Below are positions 34,821 to 46,517 of a DNA stretch of 64,000 nt, one piece after another (positions within the stretch are counted from its first letter, which is position 1; each line of letters opens with the position of its first letter). Both the position numbers and the translations under genes were made by a program. Source of the stretch: Monilinia fructicola (Eukaryota > Ascomycota > Leotiomycetes > Helotiales > Sclerotiniaceae); assembly GCA_008692225.1 (NCBI GenBank), contig VICG01000004.1, positions 1,488,501 to 1,552,500 of the forward strand, in the 5' to 3' direction. The notes beneath the pieces are model-generated. The model ran no database searches, was not told where the DNA came from, and saw only the letters and a list, made by a program, of their open reading frames with translations.

Positions 34821-37084
34821 ATGCTCCTCTATACCAAAAAAGCATTACCGAAAGTTCCTAAGAAAAGATCCAGAGCCGGTAAGTGTCGGTTTACTACGTT
34901 GGAGGGGAATAGCTAACACTGGTTTCTACGAAAGGGTGTATACACTGGTAAGTTGTTTCGTTCTTTCAATGGCCATTCTACCGTACTAAACATGTTACAG
35001 TAAGGAAAAGGTACGGAATGATCGATCATCAATCCATGCAAATCTCTAACAACAACCGCAGAAAAAGAAATGCAATGAGGAACGACCACGATGCGATCGA
35101 TGTGCAGAACGAGGTCTGCAATGCGAATATGAAGCAGTAAAACCACGAAAACGAAGAAGGTCATCCTATGCAGAATCCGCATTTTCACACGATGGAAAAT
35201 CCCCAGGCTGTGATCGCGAACGATGGCCACGACCATATTCACACGGGCTGAGCATAATCACGGACGACGATGTGGAGATTGTACAAAACACATGGGATGA
35301 GATTTCGGAATATCCATTATCTGCAACTTCGGAGCAGTCGGGTTACAACTGGGGGAGTTTCTACGAGAATGATGATGAAGTCGAAGAAATAATACGAGAA
35401 GAACCGTTTGTCATTTCTCCTTCTGCCGGTACACTTGTTCGAACAAGAAGTCCATATCCAGATCTAGCAATGATTGCTCCTTCACCAATTGCTTCCCCCT
35501 TGATCGAATTTAATTCGCCGGCATTCCTAGAATTTTCAGAGAAAAGGAGCCGCAGGGCTCTTGTCGATCATTTCTGCAACACTCTATCACATCTCATTGT
35601 CTTTAAAGAAGATAGGGGCAATCCATTTCGTCAATTGGTTCTACCTCTTTCTCACGCCAGTTCACCGGTTATGAATGCAATGTTCGCACTAAGCAGTGCA
35701 CATATGGAATACAGGGGGGTGGAAAATGAAGAGAAATCTTTAGATTTTCACAACAAGGCACTACAAGGGCTGGCAAAACTCATTCAACAAAATGATCCGG
35801 CAAATAGGGAAGAAATACTAGGCGCAATTATGTTACTGGTTTATTACGAAGTTGTGAGTAATAGTATCTCCGGATTAGTTACTGTGGCGCATTCTGATAC
35901 CGTGTCAGCTCGTACAACGCGGCAATTGTAGTATTGTTCATGGTCATCTGAGAGGAGCCATGACAATTATGGACTCTAGGCCCCATGAACCTACTCCAAC
36001 AGGACTGTTTCTTGAGCGGGTATGTTCTTAATCATTCGATATACAAAGTTGCTTCTGACGAGCCTAGGCCTTTCGATTTTACGATGTCATTACAGCTCTT
36101 TCCCTAGGTACACCTCCAAATTCTACCACACAGCCTACGGCAACCCCGTTTCCTTTTCCGGTCGCACCAGACGAAGCAAGTAAGAACTCACCACTAAATT
36201 CGGTTGACACACTCCTTGGTCTGTCGACGGAACTGTGGCCAATCATCCATCGGCTTTCTCACCTGCTTTCATACAAATCTTCGCTTCAAGCCGCCATTAA
36301 AGATGGTCAGTTGAGTAAAGCTAGTGTTTTACGGACTGAGCTGGAAAGTACATCTCAAGCTATAGAAATAGCTCTTACAAACTGGAAACCAAGCGTCGAA
36401 GCTAAAGGCCCGTCCTCACCCAAGGAAGACGGCGAAGATGACGATACTTTCTCGAAGTATAATACTACACCTGAGGACGCACGTATGCAAACTATCTTCA
36501 ACAATGCTGAAGCATATCGTCACTCTGCATTTGTCTACCTCTATCGTACTATCCGCTCTCATCCCAGATCTCATTCTTTAGTGCAAAAACACACAAACCT
36601 GTCGCTAATTGCCTGCGCCAATGTTGTTGGTTTAGCGGAGCTATGTCATGATGGCCCAATGTCTGCATTACTCTGGCCATTGTTTGTAGCAGCATGTGAA
36701 GCTGAAACAGAAAGCGATAGGGAATTGGCGACAAAAGCTTTTGGGGGGACAGAGAGAAGACAGGGGATGCAAAATATCATGCGCGCTTGGGAGGTGGTGC
36801 AGGAGGTATGGAAAAGGGCGGATCAAGGAGTATATGAGGAAGGGGATTGGAGGGACATTTGTGCGAGTAAAGGGTGGAATATTGTTTTTTGGGTAGGAGA
36901 GCGGTGTTCGAAAGTTGAAGGAGCTTCGCCCTTTCCAGTAGGGTTCCATCCGAGATTGCGCTTTTCTAGCTGGGCCTTGGTGTTGGCTTCCTCTACCCTG
37001 GGAATCCTTGAATATATCTGCGCGGGCTGGTCCGAGATTGCATTTCTGTGGTTCGATGCTACAGCCGTGATCACTCCATGTTGA
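34821..37084 (+). CDS. Zn2Cys6 transcription factor with micro-exons
   Basis: The model joins 34821-34878, 34935-34947, 35001-35010, 35062-35853, 35909-36019 and 36068-37084, giving 666 residues in one frame. The start is the ATG at 34821 (MLLYTKKALPKVPKKRSRAG). Exons 2 (13 nt) and 3 (10 nt) supply GCIHC and KEK. Together with exon 4 they make a perfect C-x2-C-x6-C-x6-C-x2-C-x6-C cluster (AGCIHCKEKKKKC, then NEERPRCDRCAERGLQC) followed by a basic linker. Without them the first two cysteines are missing. Introns are 56, 53, 51, 55 and 48 bp, with branch-like GCTAAC, TACTAAAC and TCTAAC; the first acceptor is AAAG. After an acidic region comes the fungal-specific domain: SSPVMNAMFALSSAHMEY, GHLRGAMTIMDS and DARMQTIFNNAEAYRHSAF. 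This fits the ARG81/UGA3-like group of nuclear regulators; targets are unknown. At 36885-36890 a T6 run is suspicious: with five T the protein would end at WNIVFG, and the 60-odd extra residues look non-native. Confidence 0.75.
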
Positions 37085-40000
37085 TGCGTGATGAGGCGGA
37101 GATCAATGTCCAGTATGATGTGAGAAATCATAAATCACAAGTCATCAGTGATGGCATCCTAAAATTAGCTGTGGGTTCAGGAGGAGTACTATATGATTCT
37201 GATGTTTTACATGAATTTATTTTGGAATTGGATGGATGCATAATATGAGCGGGTGGGGATGGCGAGCATTTAAGGTTGGCTTGGGATTGGGTAAATTGTA
37301 TCATGTGTGTACATTGTATCGAAGTGTGAAGTACAAATTGCAACAAATTCCGAACTTTGAAATTGAGCGTGCAGATAAGAAATGTATCGTCTTGAATATA
37401 GGCTGTGAGCTCTATGTAGTGAAGTTCATCAGCCTATTTCATACGAGGGGAAACTGATATCTAGAAGAGAAAAGGATGAAGCATATCACTATCTAGATAA
37501 AAACAAGTGTTATTGTGGTGACGAGAAGACTTAGGTTCCAAGTTGGGGAAACAATAGAATGAATGGATTTAAGTAACTAGTAGTATATTCAGAAGAAAGT
37601 GGGATATCGGTGAAAGTAGAATTTGTCTCATATAATGAGGATGGAGGACACAATGTCATGCAATGTAAGGAGGTGTGAAGTGTGAAGTGTGAGTGACATA
37701 GATATTGGATATTACCTGACAGAGCTGATATACACGACGAATTCAATGCATCTTATTCGTGCTGGCTTTCCTCCTGGGAAAGGATATTTTCTCAGACATG
37801 TATGACTAGGTTCCTTGGTTTTGATTATTGAAGATATCTGAGCGCAATGCGGGAGTAGTCTTGGTCGAGTGTGAGATGGATAGAAATTCCGTATTTGAGA
37901 TTCTATGGCCTGTGATTGATGTTTTTGTGGATGTTCTGGGGGTTTTGGAGTTGGAAGAGTGGTTCGTCGTGGGGAAAGGGGGGAGGTTGTTGAACCTTGG
38001 AATCGGTTTTTTACTTTCTTGGGTGGGGCGTTTTCTTGGTGAGGGGAATGCAAGTGCTTTCATTTCTCTCGATGTTATTCCTCGATAAGAATTCACGGCC
38101 GGCTCCTGAATTATGATATATCACGGAAATCCATGCCTCTTGCAGCGAGGTGCGTGGATAGATATTGGAGAGGGCGAAAACGGTGCCGCTTCATCTTACG
38201 TCTTTCCATCCGTAGGAGCGTCTGGGTATTCAGTTCTATCTACGGAATTTTTATCACTGCGGCGTGATAGGTTCGTCTGGAGTCACTGGGTCAGTTTATG
38301 AATATCCAAGATCAATAGCAATAAAAGATTTAGCGCAGGCATATTTGTAACATCAAGCCCAAAGATTCTTGGAATGACCCCGACTTGAATTTCCAGCACG
38401 GTTAAAACGTCTTGTGGAATCCTACTCCAAGGGGTTCTGTACAATCCGCGGAAAGTACCGTGGCCAACAGAAGCCATTCCGTGGAGCTAAAATCTATATG
38501 GGAATTTTTATTATCCCGCACTTATACCTCGAGCTCAAGTTGAGTGAACTGGGGCAATGAGTTTACCTTATGTAAGCCTTATGGCAATTCAGATGTGATG
38601 AATTTGAGAGATCCTGAGTTTTTTCCTTGACGTAGGGTTATATGGGAGCTTGATTGAGATATGTTGACTTTGGGCAGGATCTTGGACAATGAAATTTGGA
38701 TGGTATGCGATAAACCCTATCACCAAACGAAGATCATATTCGAAGATTGGGAGAATTAAATACAGCAGTACATGAAGCTTCTAGTGAGAATATGCTATGA
38801 CCAAGGATCGATTGACTCTTTCAAGGTAGAACTCTATCATCTCAATTCGCAAGATTAACATCACTCAAAGTTTCAGTACAGCCATTGCGCTTATTGCTAT
38901 ATCGGATATCCAACGGCCACTTCCATATTATATAGATTGGGAGTTATCGTGAAGGCTGGTTTTCCAAATCATCCAATGTATTTGCGGTAAATAGAAGCCA
39001 TGAAACAAATTGAATTATTCGTTGAATTAACCCTAGAGTACCACTTTTCTGGCAGGATGCCATATATTCCTAGAATCCTCCCTAAATCTTATTATAGCGT
39101 ATATCTTACGTATATAATGGTAGGAGCTTTGAAGCGTCCACATTGAAAGATTTTCGGAATACTATATTAGCTTCAAAATAGCCTCAAATACTATATTAGC
39201 TTCGAAATACTAGTATACCATTTCTCAATCCCACTTCAACTCTTCAACTTCACTTCAACATCATCAACATCATCAACATTATCAACTTTACTTCAATATC
39301 ATCAATACCATCAATATTTTATCAATAGTAAGTTATTCCATTCGTTAAGAATTGCTTTTTCTACCTCGCTTTCGCCCCCCTATTTCAACTATGCCCCCTA
39401 CCCCCGCCCTCAATAACATGTTAACCACTTTAGATTCTGAATAGCTTCAATACTACCAATAACAACAACAACAACAACGATAATACTATAGATTGTGATA
39501 TGCTCGAATATACCCAAATAAGGCAATACACTTAAATAGGCCGAAATCTCGTAGTATGCTTAAATAAGCTTAGCTTAATATACTAAGATCAACAGACTAA
39601 GCTCAAAATAGGATGTGGACTATTAGTGTTAACTCCTGTTCCTATGCCATATGCCCTGAGATCCATGGATTCCCAAATGTTATATGTCAAAAAACCATTT
39701 TGAATATGGAATTATGCCATAAACCGGATATGGCATATGGCCATATTTCTGGTATTCGCTTATAAGCGAATACCTGCATATATTAACGCACCACCATCAC
39801 CACCATTCACTCCTAGACGGCTGATTAGCCAATCAAGAGCGTACTCGGTTCATTCGCTGGCTGATTCTTTGTTTGCGGAAGCTTATTATGGCTACCTAGA
39901 TGTAGAACAATCAAACTTACGGCTGGCTTCTCACTTTCGTCAAAGATCTTCAATCGTCATCTATGTTAATTGTAGGCCGAGTTCAAATTTTCGGTATCTA

Positions 40001-41862
40001 CAACGAGGGCTAGGGAAAAATACTAGCTACATTTGATTTGAATTCAAATAGGTACAAAATCCTATCATCAGGACAAGTAGCCGAGACAAAGCAACCATTA
40101 TATTAATACGAATATCATCCGGACTCAACTTTGGATATTCCAGAAGTTTCCCGCTCCACTCGTATACAAGGGAGAAGCACGACATAACTTGCGCTTCTGG
40201 TAAAGCTACCAACCCATTTGAACTCAGTGAGAACGTCGAAGGGCATCTGGAAATTTATGGACGTGCTCCTGATAGTCTATTCGGAGTAGTCACTTCTGAG
40301 AATAGACCAGCATATTTTAGCGAACAGTCAAGCGAGTGTTTGGATTCTAGATGTGGACAGCTCGCTTAAGACAGTGAAATGGAAGCTATCCTGACAATAA
40401 ATAGTCGTATGGCTACGGTATACCTGAGAAACTATTAATACACTTCTGACTATCTACTAGAAAGAGAACTGATTATATTCTGCGAAATTATCATGTACCA
40501 CAATTGTCGTACCTTGTTGCTCGATGTCTACTTCTACTATGTCTAATAATCGAGCGAGCAGATTGGTCGATAGTATGATATTGCTGTAACGCGTTGATGA
40601 TGAGAGGCGGTGTTTTGTGAATGGGATGTAGGGCTTGGATGAGAGGCTTTAGATTAAATTAGAGGGATAAGATTATAGTTCTGGATAATGGAGTAATTTT
40701 GAAAAATGAAGTTAGTTAAAATGGGTTGAGATGATAGTGTTGATTTTACGCAGAAAATGGCGTGTAGGTATGTAGATATATCATCTTGTAATGATGTCTT
40801 GAGTATTTTCATTATTGCTTGCAGAGAATGATGTCTACTCGAGTGGTTGTCTGGAGTATGTAGGTGGGAGCATTGGAATATGAGTAATTGGTTGGAATAT
40901 TACCTCAAATTTACCTAAAAAAAAAGATAAAGTGTGTCTGAGCAGAAAAGATACTTGCTAAACAACCATCTGTATGTGTAGAACCTTAACCTCGATATTC
41001 CGGGTATTGATAAATAATGGCGATCCAGTTTGGAATGAAGAACATGAAATGATATCATCTGACACTATAAAACTCAATGCACCTAACATCTAAAAGACTA
41101 TCAAATATTGAGAGATTAGATTTTGTCCACATCCAATTTGGCGATCAAGTTCTGGAGATAGATTGAAAGAATATGAGTGAAGTCTATGAAGAAACAAAAT
41201 AGCAGTCACTTAATATTCGTTTGGTCCTATACTAATCAAGTGAGTTCATCCTAATAGGTTAAATCGAAGTCCTCGGGTTTCCAGAGTCATATAGACCAGT
41301 AAGAGATAGTATAGGAGCTAGATATTGAATATTCGAGACAATTTAGAAGAAAATAGGATACCGTCCAACGCGTTGAGAGTTTGCTATCGTATGGATATAC
41401 AGGATTCAATTTTGACTCACCATCTTTCAATGAGTTTAAGATATGGTAATTGAAGGTTTTGTAGGAGATGGTTCTGGAAATGATACTGTCTGAAGGGTAT
41501 AGGACATTGAATCTGGTAACTTGGAGGAAGTTGAGTCAACAGAGGTCATATATTTCAAAAGATTGAGGCGAGACAGTCTTTGATGTAAAATTAGCAGGGG
41601 ATTGATGATGGAGACCAAAATATGAATGTTGGGAATTTAAGCTCGCCGGGAGGTGAGATCACAATTTCAGCAAAGATATTCGCAAAAAGCTCAATGGTAT
41701 TCTATTCATCGCATTCATGAAACCGTTTCAACGGTGTATAATAGATTAGTCATAAGATTCATCAATGGTATCAAACCTATTCTAAAGTACCTGTTTCAGC
41801 CAATTTCAAACAGCCAATTTCACCAATCATATCACACTTCTCCAAATGACAACCCCCTTCAT
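37085..41862. other. 4.8-kb region without a supportable gene
   Basis: Several short frames exist on both strands (37806-38096 minus, 37828-38088 plus, 39737-40036 plus), but they overlap one another and none has a motif. A 29-bp direct duplication lies at 39158-39215, and CATCAA-type low complexity at about 39235-39330. The rest is AT-rich. A degenerate gene could be hidden here, but I cannot demonstrate one. Confidence 0.35.
39158..39215. repeat. 29-bp direct repeat
   Basis: Two adjacent units with period 29 share AATACTATATTAGCTTC. They are followed by trinucleotide-like ATCAAC and ATCAAT runs to about 39330. There is no coding content. Confidence 0.7.
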
Positions 41863-43721
41863 TCAAAACAACTTAATCTTCAATTCCCCAAACCAACGCC
41901 TAACCTCAATGGCTCTCCACTCCCTCAACTCCTTCACAATATCAACAGTTGGCACAACCCCAATTTCCTCCTGCTGTCTCCTAGTAGGAGCTCGAATGCT
42001 CTCATGATTCAAGAACGAGAAATCTCTCGCCATCTCTTCATAGTAGCTATCTGCATCTCCATGACCCGTAACAGATCCGGATTCTGAAGGCCTAACAACA
42101 TGTTCCTCGGGTAAGAACTCCAACGTAAGCTTTCGCAACCCAGGGTACAAGGTAGGAGCACGCCTGCTCTTGACGTTCTCGCGTGCATCATGGATAGTAA
42201 CTTCCTGCGCAGCAAGACGAACGATGAAGTACTTTAAGGCAAGGAAAAGCTCATTGCTTCCCTTGCGGGGAATGGACGTGAGAGTTAGGCAGCGAAGTCT
42301 TGCGTTATCATGCGGATCGAAACACGGACCTTGGCCTTCCAGCTCTGTCAGGCATGATTTCTCGATCCTCAGATTCGAGATGGCTTCTCTGCGGTCGTAG
42401 GTGTTTCTTTGGCTAACAACTGAAGCGTGGCGTGTGACGATTGAGTGATGAATACGCAAGACTTCGAGACGGGGTTGCCATTTGCGAGAGAGAAAGCAGA
42501 CTGTATGTTCCTGTGCGTAGACATCTATGCCAGCAACGGTTCCTACAGCTAAGCTGGTGCGGTTAGAGCCGACATCCAGGACTTGCAGGCAATTGGTGCG
42601 ACCAAGGATATTTTGAGGTCCAAGGGCTGTAAACTTGTTGTTGGAGAGGTAGAGGTGAGTGAGACCTGTGACCATTAGAAGGTTGTCGTCAACGTTGTTT
42701 TTTTCGCTCAAAGATGTTCAGCTCGAGTCCTCCGGGTGTGGAGCACTCGACTAGATTGATGGAATCGGAGCGGAGTGTAGTCATAGTGGTAGGCAATGGA
42801 TCAGCACCTTCATTAACCTCCCGATATATTGGAGGATGTTCGAACAGTGCCTCATCGGTTGCACGGAGAGGTCCATATTCAATGTCTGGGAACCGCTCTA
42901 GAAAACAGCCTCGTAATAGAGAAACGATAGTATTGTCCGTTAAGAGGTTGTCACGAAGATCTAATGACCAAATCTGTCGTCTAGATTTGGTGACAATAGG
43001 AGGCAGCAAGGTATCCGTTAATCTTAAGCCTCGTAGCTTCAAGATCCTAATGTTTGGAAGGTTCTCGATGGTAAATAAAGACCCCCCAATTTGGACTACG
43101 AACAGTGTAAGATGCGTCGAGGTATACAAGATACTTTGTAATATTTTGGCGGAGAACGAGAGAGCAGTTGAATGTAGTACAACCAGAAGCACTCAGAAAC
43201 TCAGGTTGGGGCATTGCGGCGTACTCTCTTGGTAGGTCTGCACCAGGAAAAAATTCCGTAGTCTTCGGAGCATGTAGGTGCGAGAAGAATGCAGTTGAGG
43301 TTAGGAAAATTCTTAAAGAATTTAAAAAAACCACTCAGGCTTCAAATAGGTCCCAAAAATGATGCAATCGCTTGTTTGAGCTCGCCCACTTCGAATCTTT
43401 TGTAGGGCACGCATATCGAGAATTCGAACCCTCTGGAGGAGCTGGGGATCGAGGCGGCTGGAACCAGAGAAGAACTTTGAAACAAGACCTAAATTCAGTC
43501 AGTGAAAGTGCAATAAGAACTAATTAGGCTAGAATATTACCACAAGGCTTAATTCTGTTCGCCAGGTCCCTGAACGGGTTGGCCCAAAGATAGTCACCAA
43601 AAACCTCATTGAAATGAGAATAGACAAGACAACCAGAGTATAGATCGGGGGTGTCGAGGTATGGAGCGACGAGCATTGCAACATCCTTGTTGAGCTCATG
43701 GTAGGCGGGAAGAGAATCCAT
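41863..43721 (-). CDS. F-box/LRR-like protein, three one-base homopolymer frameshifts
   Basis: The start is the ATG at 43721 (MDSLPAYHELNKDVAMLVAP). Exon 1 runs to 43541 and carries an F-box-like segment (YLDTPDLYSGCLVYSHFNEV). A 52-bp intron (43489-43540) has a GTAATA donor and an ATTTAG acceptor and keeps the frame. Exon 2 resumes at 43488 (RLDPQLLQRVRILDMRAL) and ends at 41863. It has leucine-rich strands (NIRILKLRGLRLTDTLLP, IWSLDLRDNLLTDN, LTHLYLSNNKFTAL) and a C-terminal SYYEEMARDFSFLNHESIRA segment. Three single-base insertions, each in a homopolymer (A7 at 43324-43330, C6 at 43082-43087 and T7 at 42698-42704 on the plus strand), interrupt exon 2. Removing one base from each restores one continuous frame of about 600 residues. 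F-box/LRR proteins recruit substrates to SCF ubiquitin ligases; this substrate is unknown. It may be an intact gene with sequence errors or a very young pseudogene. Confidence 0.65.
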
Positions 43722-45728
43722 ATTGAAGCTTTCTACTAGGTACAAAAAAGATCCTTAGTTGAGTTAGAGCTTCAATGTGTGGTAGCCAAAAAGAAAAATA
43801 GCCAGGGACAAGAGGTTGAAGAAGTTAATTCCTTTGTACAAAAGATCTAAATAATATCCAGAAAGTCTCTAATTGTGGCCGACTTAACCGAAATTGCCAA
43901 TATCAAATGAAGTAGAATAATGAATCTCTTGATTGAATTCAAGAGGATTGTATTGGTCAATGGCAAATTGCTCTTTTGATGCCGGATAGCGATAAGCTAA
44001 AGACTTTCTAGACCTCTCTGGAGAATTACAATACTTCAAATCAATAAGGTCATTTGAGTCATAGACAAAAGGCTCTTGATCACCCAAAACAATGATGAGT
44101 CAAGGATATCGACGAGAGGATGTAGAAGCCAGGGAGTATACAAGAGTATCCGCAGTTACATCAAAGAAACGGCTGTGCAGTGGAACACTCTTGAGTGAAG
44201 TCAGAAACAAGCAGCTGAGATGCAAGAGCCAGTTTTAGATTTTCGGGGGTTCGAGTTCTGAAGGAGAAGCGAAGCTCCTTCTAGGTAACTGGCCTGCTCT
44301 GAAGGAGATTTGACACGCCTTAAGTTTAAGTTGCTATTTCCTGGTTAGCATTTCTTCCCTTCTATTATGCTGCTAGAATCCTAACTCTATGAACATGCTT
44401 GTACTCACATCCAAGGACTGATGGTTAGATCACGAATTCGTCACAACTGAAAGTACAGGGTACACGACACCTAAATCTCCCCATCTTCCTAGCATGCGGC
44501 ACTTCCGAAGCAGAGATCTGAACCAGGGTTACAAAGGCTGCGGAGGAGCCTAATTCATACAACTTCGGCGGGTGTATTTTGACAATACAAAGAGTCCAAG
44601 CCTGAGGGGAGTTAGTCTTTATATGGGAGGCATATGGTGGCAAGATCCAGTCACTCCAGCACAGTATCACGCAGAAACTCCGATACAAACACAAAATCGA
44701 TCAACGTTACACAAGCAGTATTCACAAGATTGAGAAAAGGCTCACCAGTTCTCGGGACCGATCAGACTTGGCTGGTGCAAGTCTCTAGCAGCATTGGTTC
44801 AGTTACTGCAGCTTAATTGCGAGACGTACAGCAATATCTGTTTGTTCTGCCAATCAAGCCTGGAAGCTTGCAGTCAGGTATAGCTGAATTTTTGACGTCT
44901 GGATTGCTAACGGAGTTATACAGGGTGGGCATCGATTAGCGTATGTGTACTAGCACGATTCGGGACAAGGGTTTCACTCTAGCTCGTCTTCTCGTCCTCT
45001 CGTCTTCTCGTCAACACTGCACAACCTGCGAGACGGATATCGATCGATGCAGTTGAAACGTTGAAACAGAGCAGAGAGAAGATGTTGATGAAGAAACTGA
45101 CGGTGCCCGCTGTGGCTATGCCCCTTCACCGATAAAGAAGTATAGAACCAGTTGCCGCTTTAAAGATATCGGGACAAGCACTTGGAACTACTGCCAAAAC
45201 ACCATCGAAAGAATCCACCAGATTCTACCCTCAACACGATCAATCATCCTCATATCGGTTGAGAAACATTAGATCAGATTGTTCTCTTTCACTGAAATAA
45301 CTATTAGATTCAAATATCTACGAGCCGGAGTTGAAGCTCATCAAATATTGGATTAGCGCCCCTTTAACAATCTCTATGAATCCGAACCCCTCATCAGAAC
45401 CAAAGTTAACGTTAACCTCGCAACGAATGCTCCCTGCGAGATCGAATTAACATGTCCATGGGTGTGTTTGACACTCAGATGTTGGTATATCAATTTCATG
45501 ATCCAGCTGTATTCATCAGTTGATGCTCTTGATTGACTACTTGAGTAAGAATCTACGGACCTCCTGACCGATAACGGATTGATGCGGGGTAGGTCGTTTG
45601 AGAATCTCAAATATATACAGAGTTCAGACAGAGTATTACCGTGGTTCATTATCATCAGAAAGAGAAAATAATCTACGTACTCTCCCCTAATTCATGGTTG
45701 GCAAGAGTTTATTTTTCTCATCAATATC
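43722..45728. other. intergenic, no gene seen
   Basis: A minus-strand frame at 43884-44087 (67 codons) has no family signal and no clear start context. The rest, to the PaiB-type gene, contains only short overlapping frames. CGTCTTCTCGTCCTCTCG-type pyrimidine-rich sequence lies near 44980-45012. Confidence 0.4.
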
Positions 45729-46517
45729 ATGCATCTTCCCAATTCCGATGTCGAAAGACGACCAGAGGTGTTGCATGACTTCATCCGCCAGAATCCTCTC
45801 GGCATATTTACAACAGCGATCAAGTCAGACTCTCATCCATTTCTCCAAAGCAGTCATATTCCATGGATTATCGACACAGATTTTGATGGTAATGAACAAG
45901 GTCTCGGCAGACTTCGCGGCCATATTGCACGACAAAATCCACAGGCAAAAGCCATTGTTGAAAGCTGTACAAGCAACGTCAAGTCACCAGCAGGGGTATT
46001 CCTCGAGCACGACGTCCTGATCCTGTTCAATGGGCCGGTTAATCACTATGTAACACCCAAATTCTACAAGCAAACGAGACTCAACACTGGCAAGGTAGCT
46101 CCAACTTGGAATTACGAAGCAGTGGAGCTTTATGGAAAAGCAAAGGTTTACTACGACACCAGGTCAGCTGATTCAGCTTTATTCTTGACAAAGCAGTTAG
46201 CGGACTTGTCTGAACACATGGAAACGTCAACAATGGGTTTTGGTAAGACGCCAGGAACACAGCCGTGGAAAGTGGCAGATGCACCAGATCAGTATATCGA
46301 GTTGCTTAAGAAGAACATCATTGGCATAGAGGTTGAGATCACTTCGATGTCTGGAAGGTTTAAATGGAGTCAAGAGAAACCTGTTGGGGATAGAGCTGGG
46401 GTTATTGAAGGGTTCAAGAACTTGGGTACGCCTAACAGTACGTTATTGTCAGAGAAGGTCGAAAAGCAAGCTGCTATTTTTGATGCCAACAAAGCAGCAA
46501 AGAAGCCAAACGTATAA
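45729..46517 (+). CDS. PaiB-type FMN-binding split-barrel protein
   Basis: This is an intact, intronless frame of 262 residues with an ATG start (MHLPNSDVERRPEVLHDFIR). It has the marks of the PaiB family (FMN-binding negative transcriptional regulator fold). IRQNPLGIFTTAIKSD and SSHIPWIID occur near the N-terminus. LRGHIARQNPQ and VLILFNGPVNHYVTPKFY are in the middle, and KVAPTWNYEAVELYGKAKVY follows. The C-terminal region has IIGIEVEITSMSGRFKWSQ and the Gly/Val-rich AGVIEGFKNLGT. In Bacillus subtilis PaiB is linked to repression of sporulation and protease genes. In fungi the family is widespread but its role is not established; a flavin- or haem-binding oxidative-stress function is inference. 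It is a single gene with no operon-like partner. The length is somewhat longer than the usual bacterial 200-odd residues because of loops. Confidence 0.85.
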   Translation: MHLPNSDVERRPEVLHDFIRQNPLGIFTTAIKSDSHPFLQSSHIPWIIDTDFDGNEQGLGRLRGHIARQNPQAKAIVESCTSNVKSPAGVFLEHDVLILFNGPVNHYVTPKFYKQTRLNTGKVAPTWNYEAVELYGKAKVYYDTRSADSALFLTKQLADLSEHMETSTMGFGKTPGTQPWKVADAPDQYIELLKKNIIGIEVEITSMSGRFKWSQEKPVGDRAGVIEGFKNLGTPNSTLLSEKVEKQAAIFDANKAAKKPNV

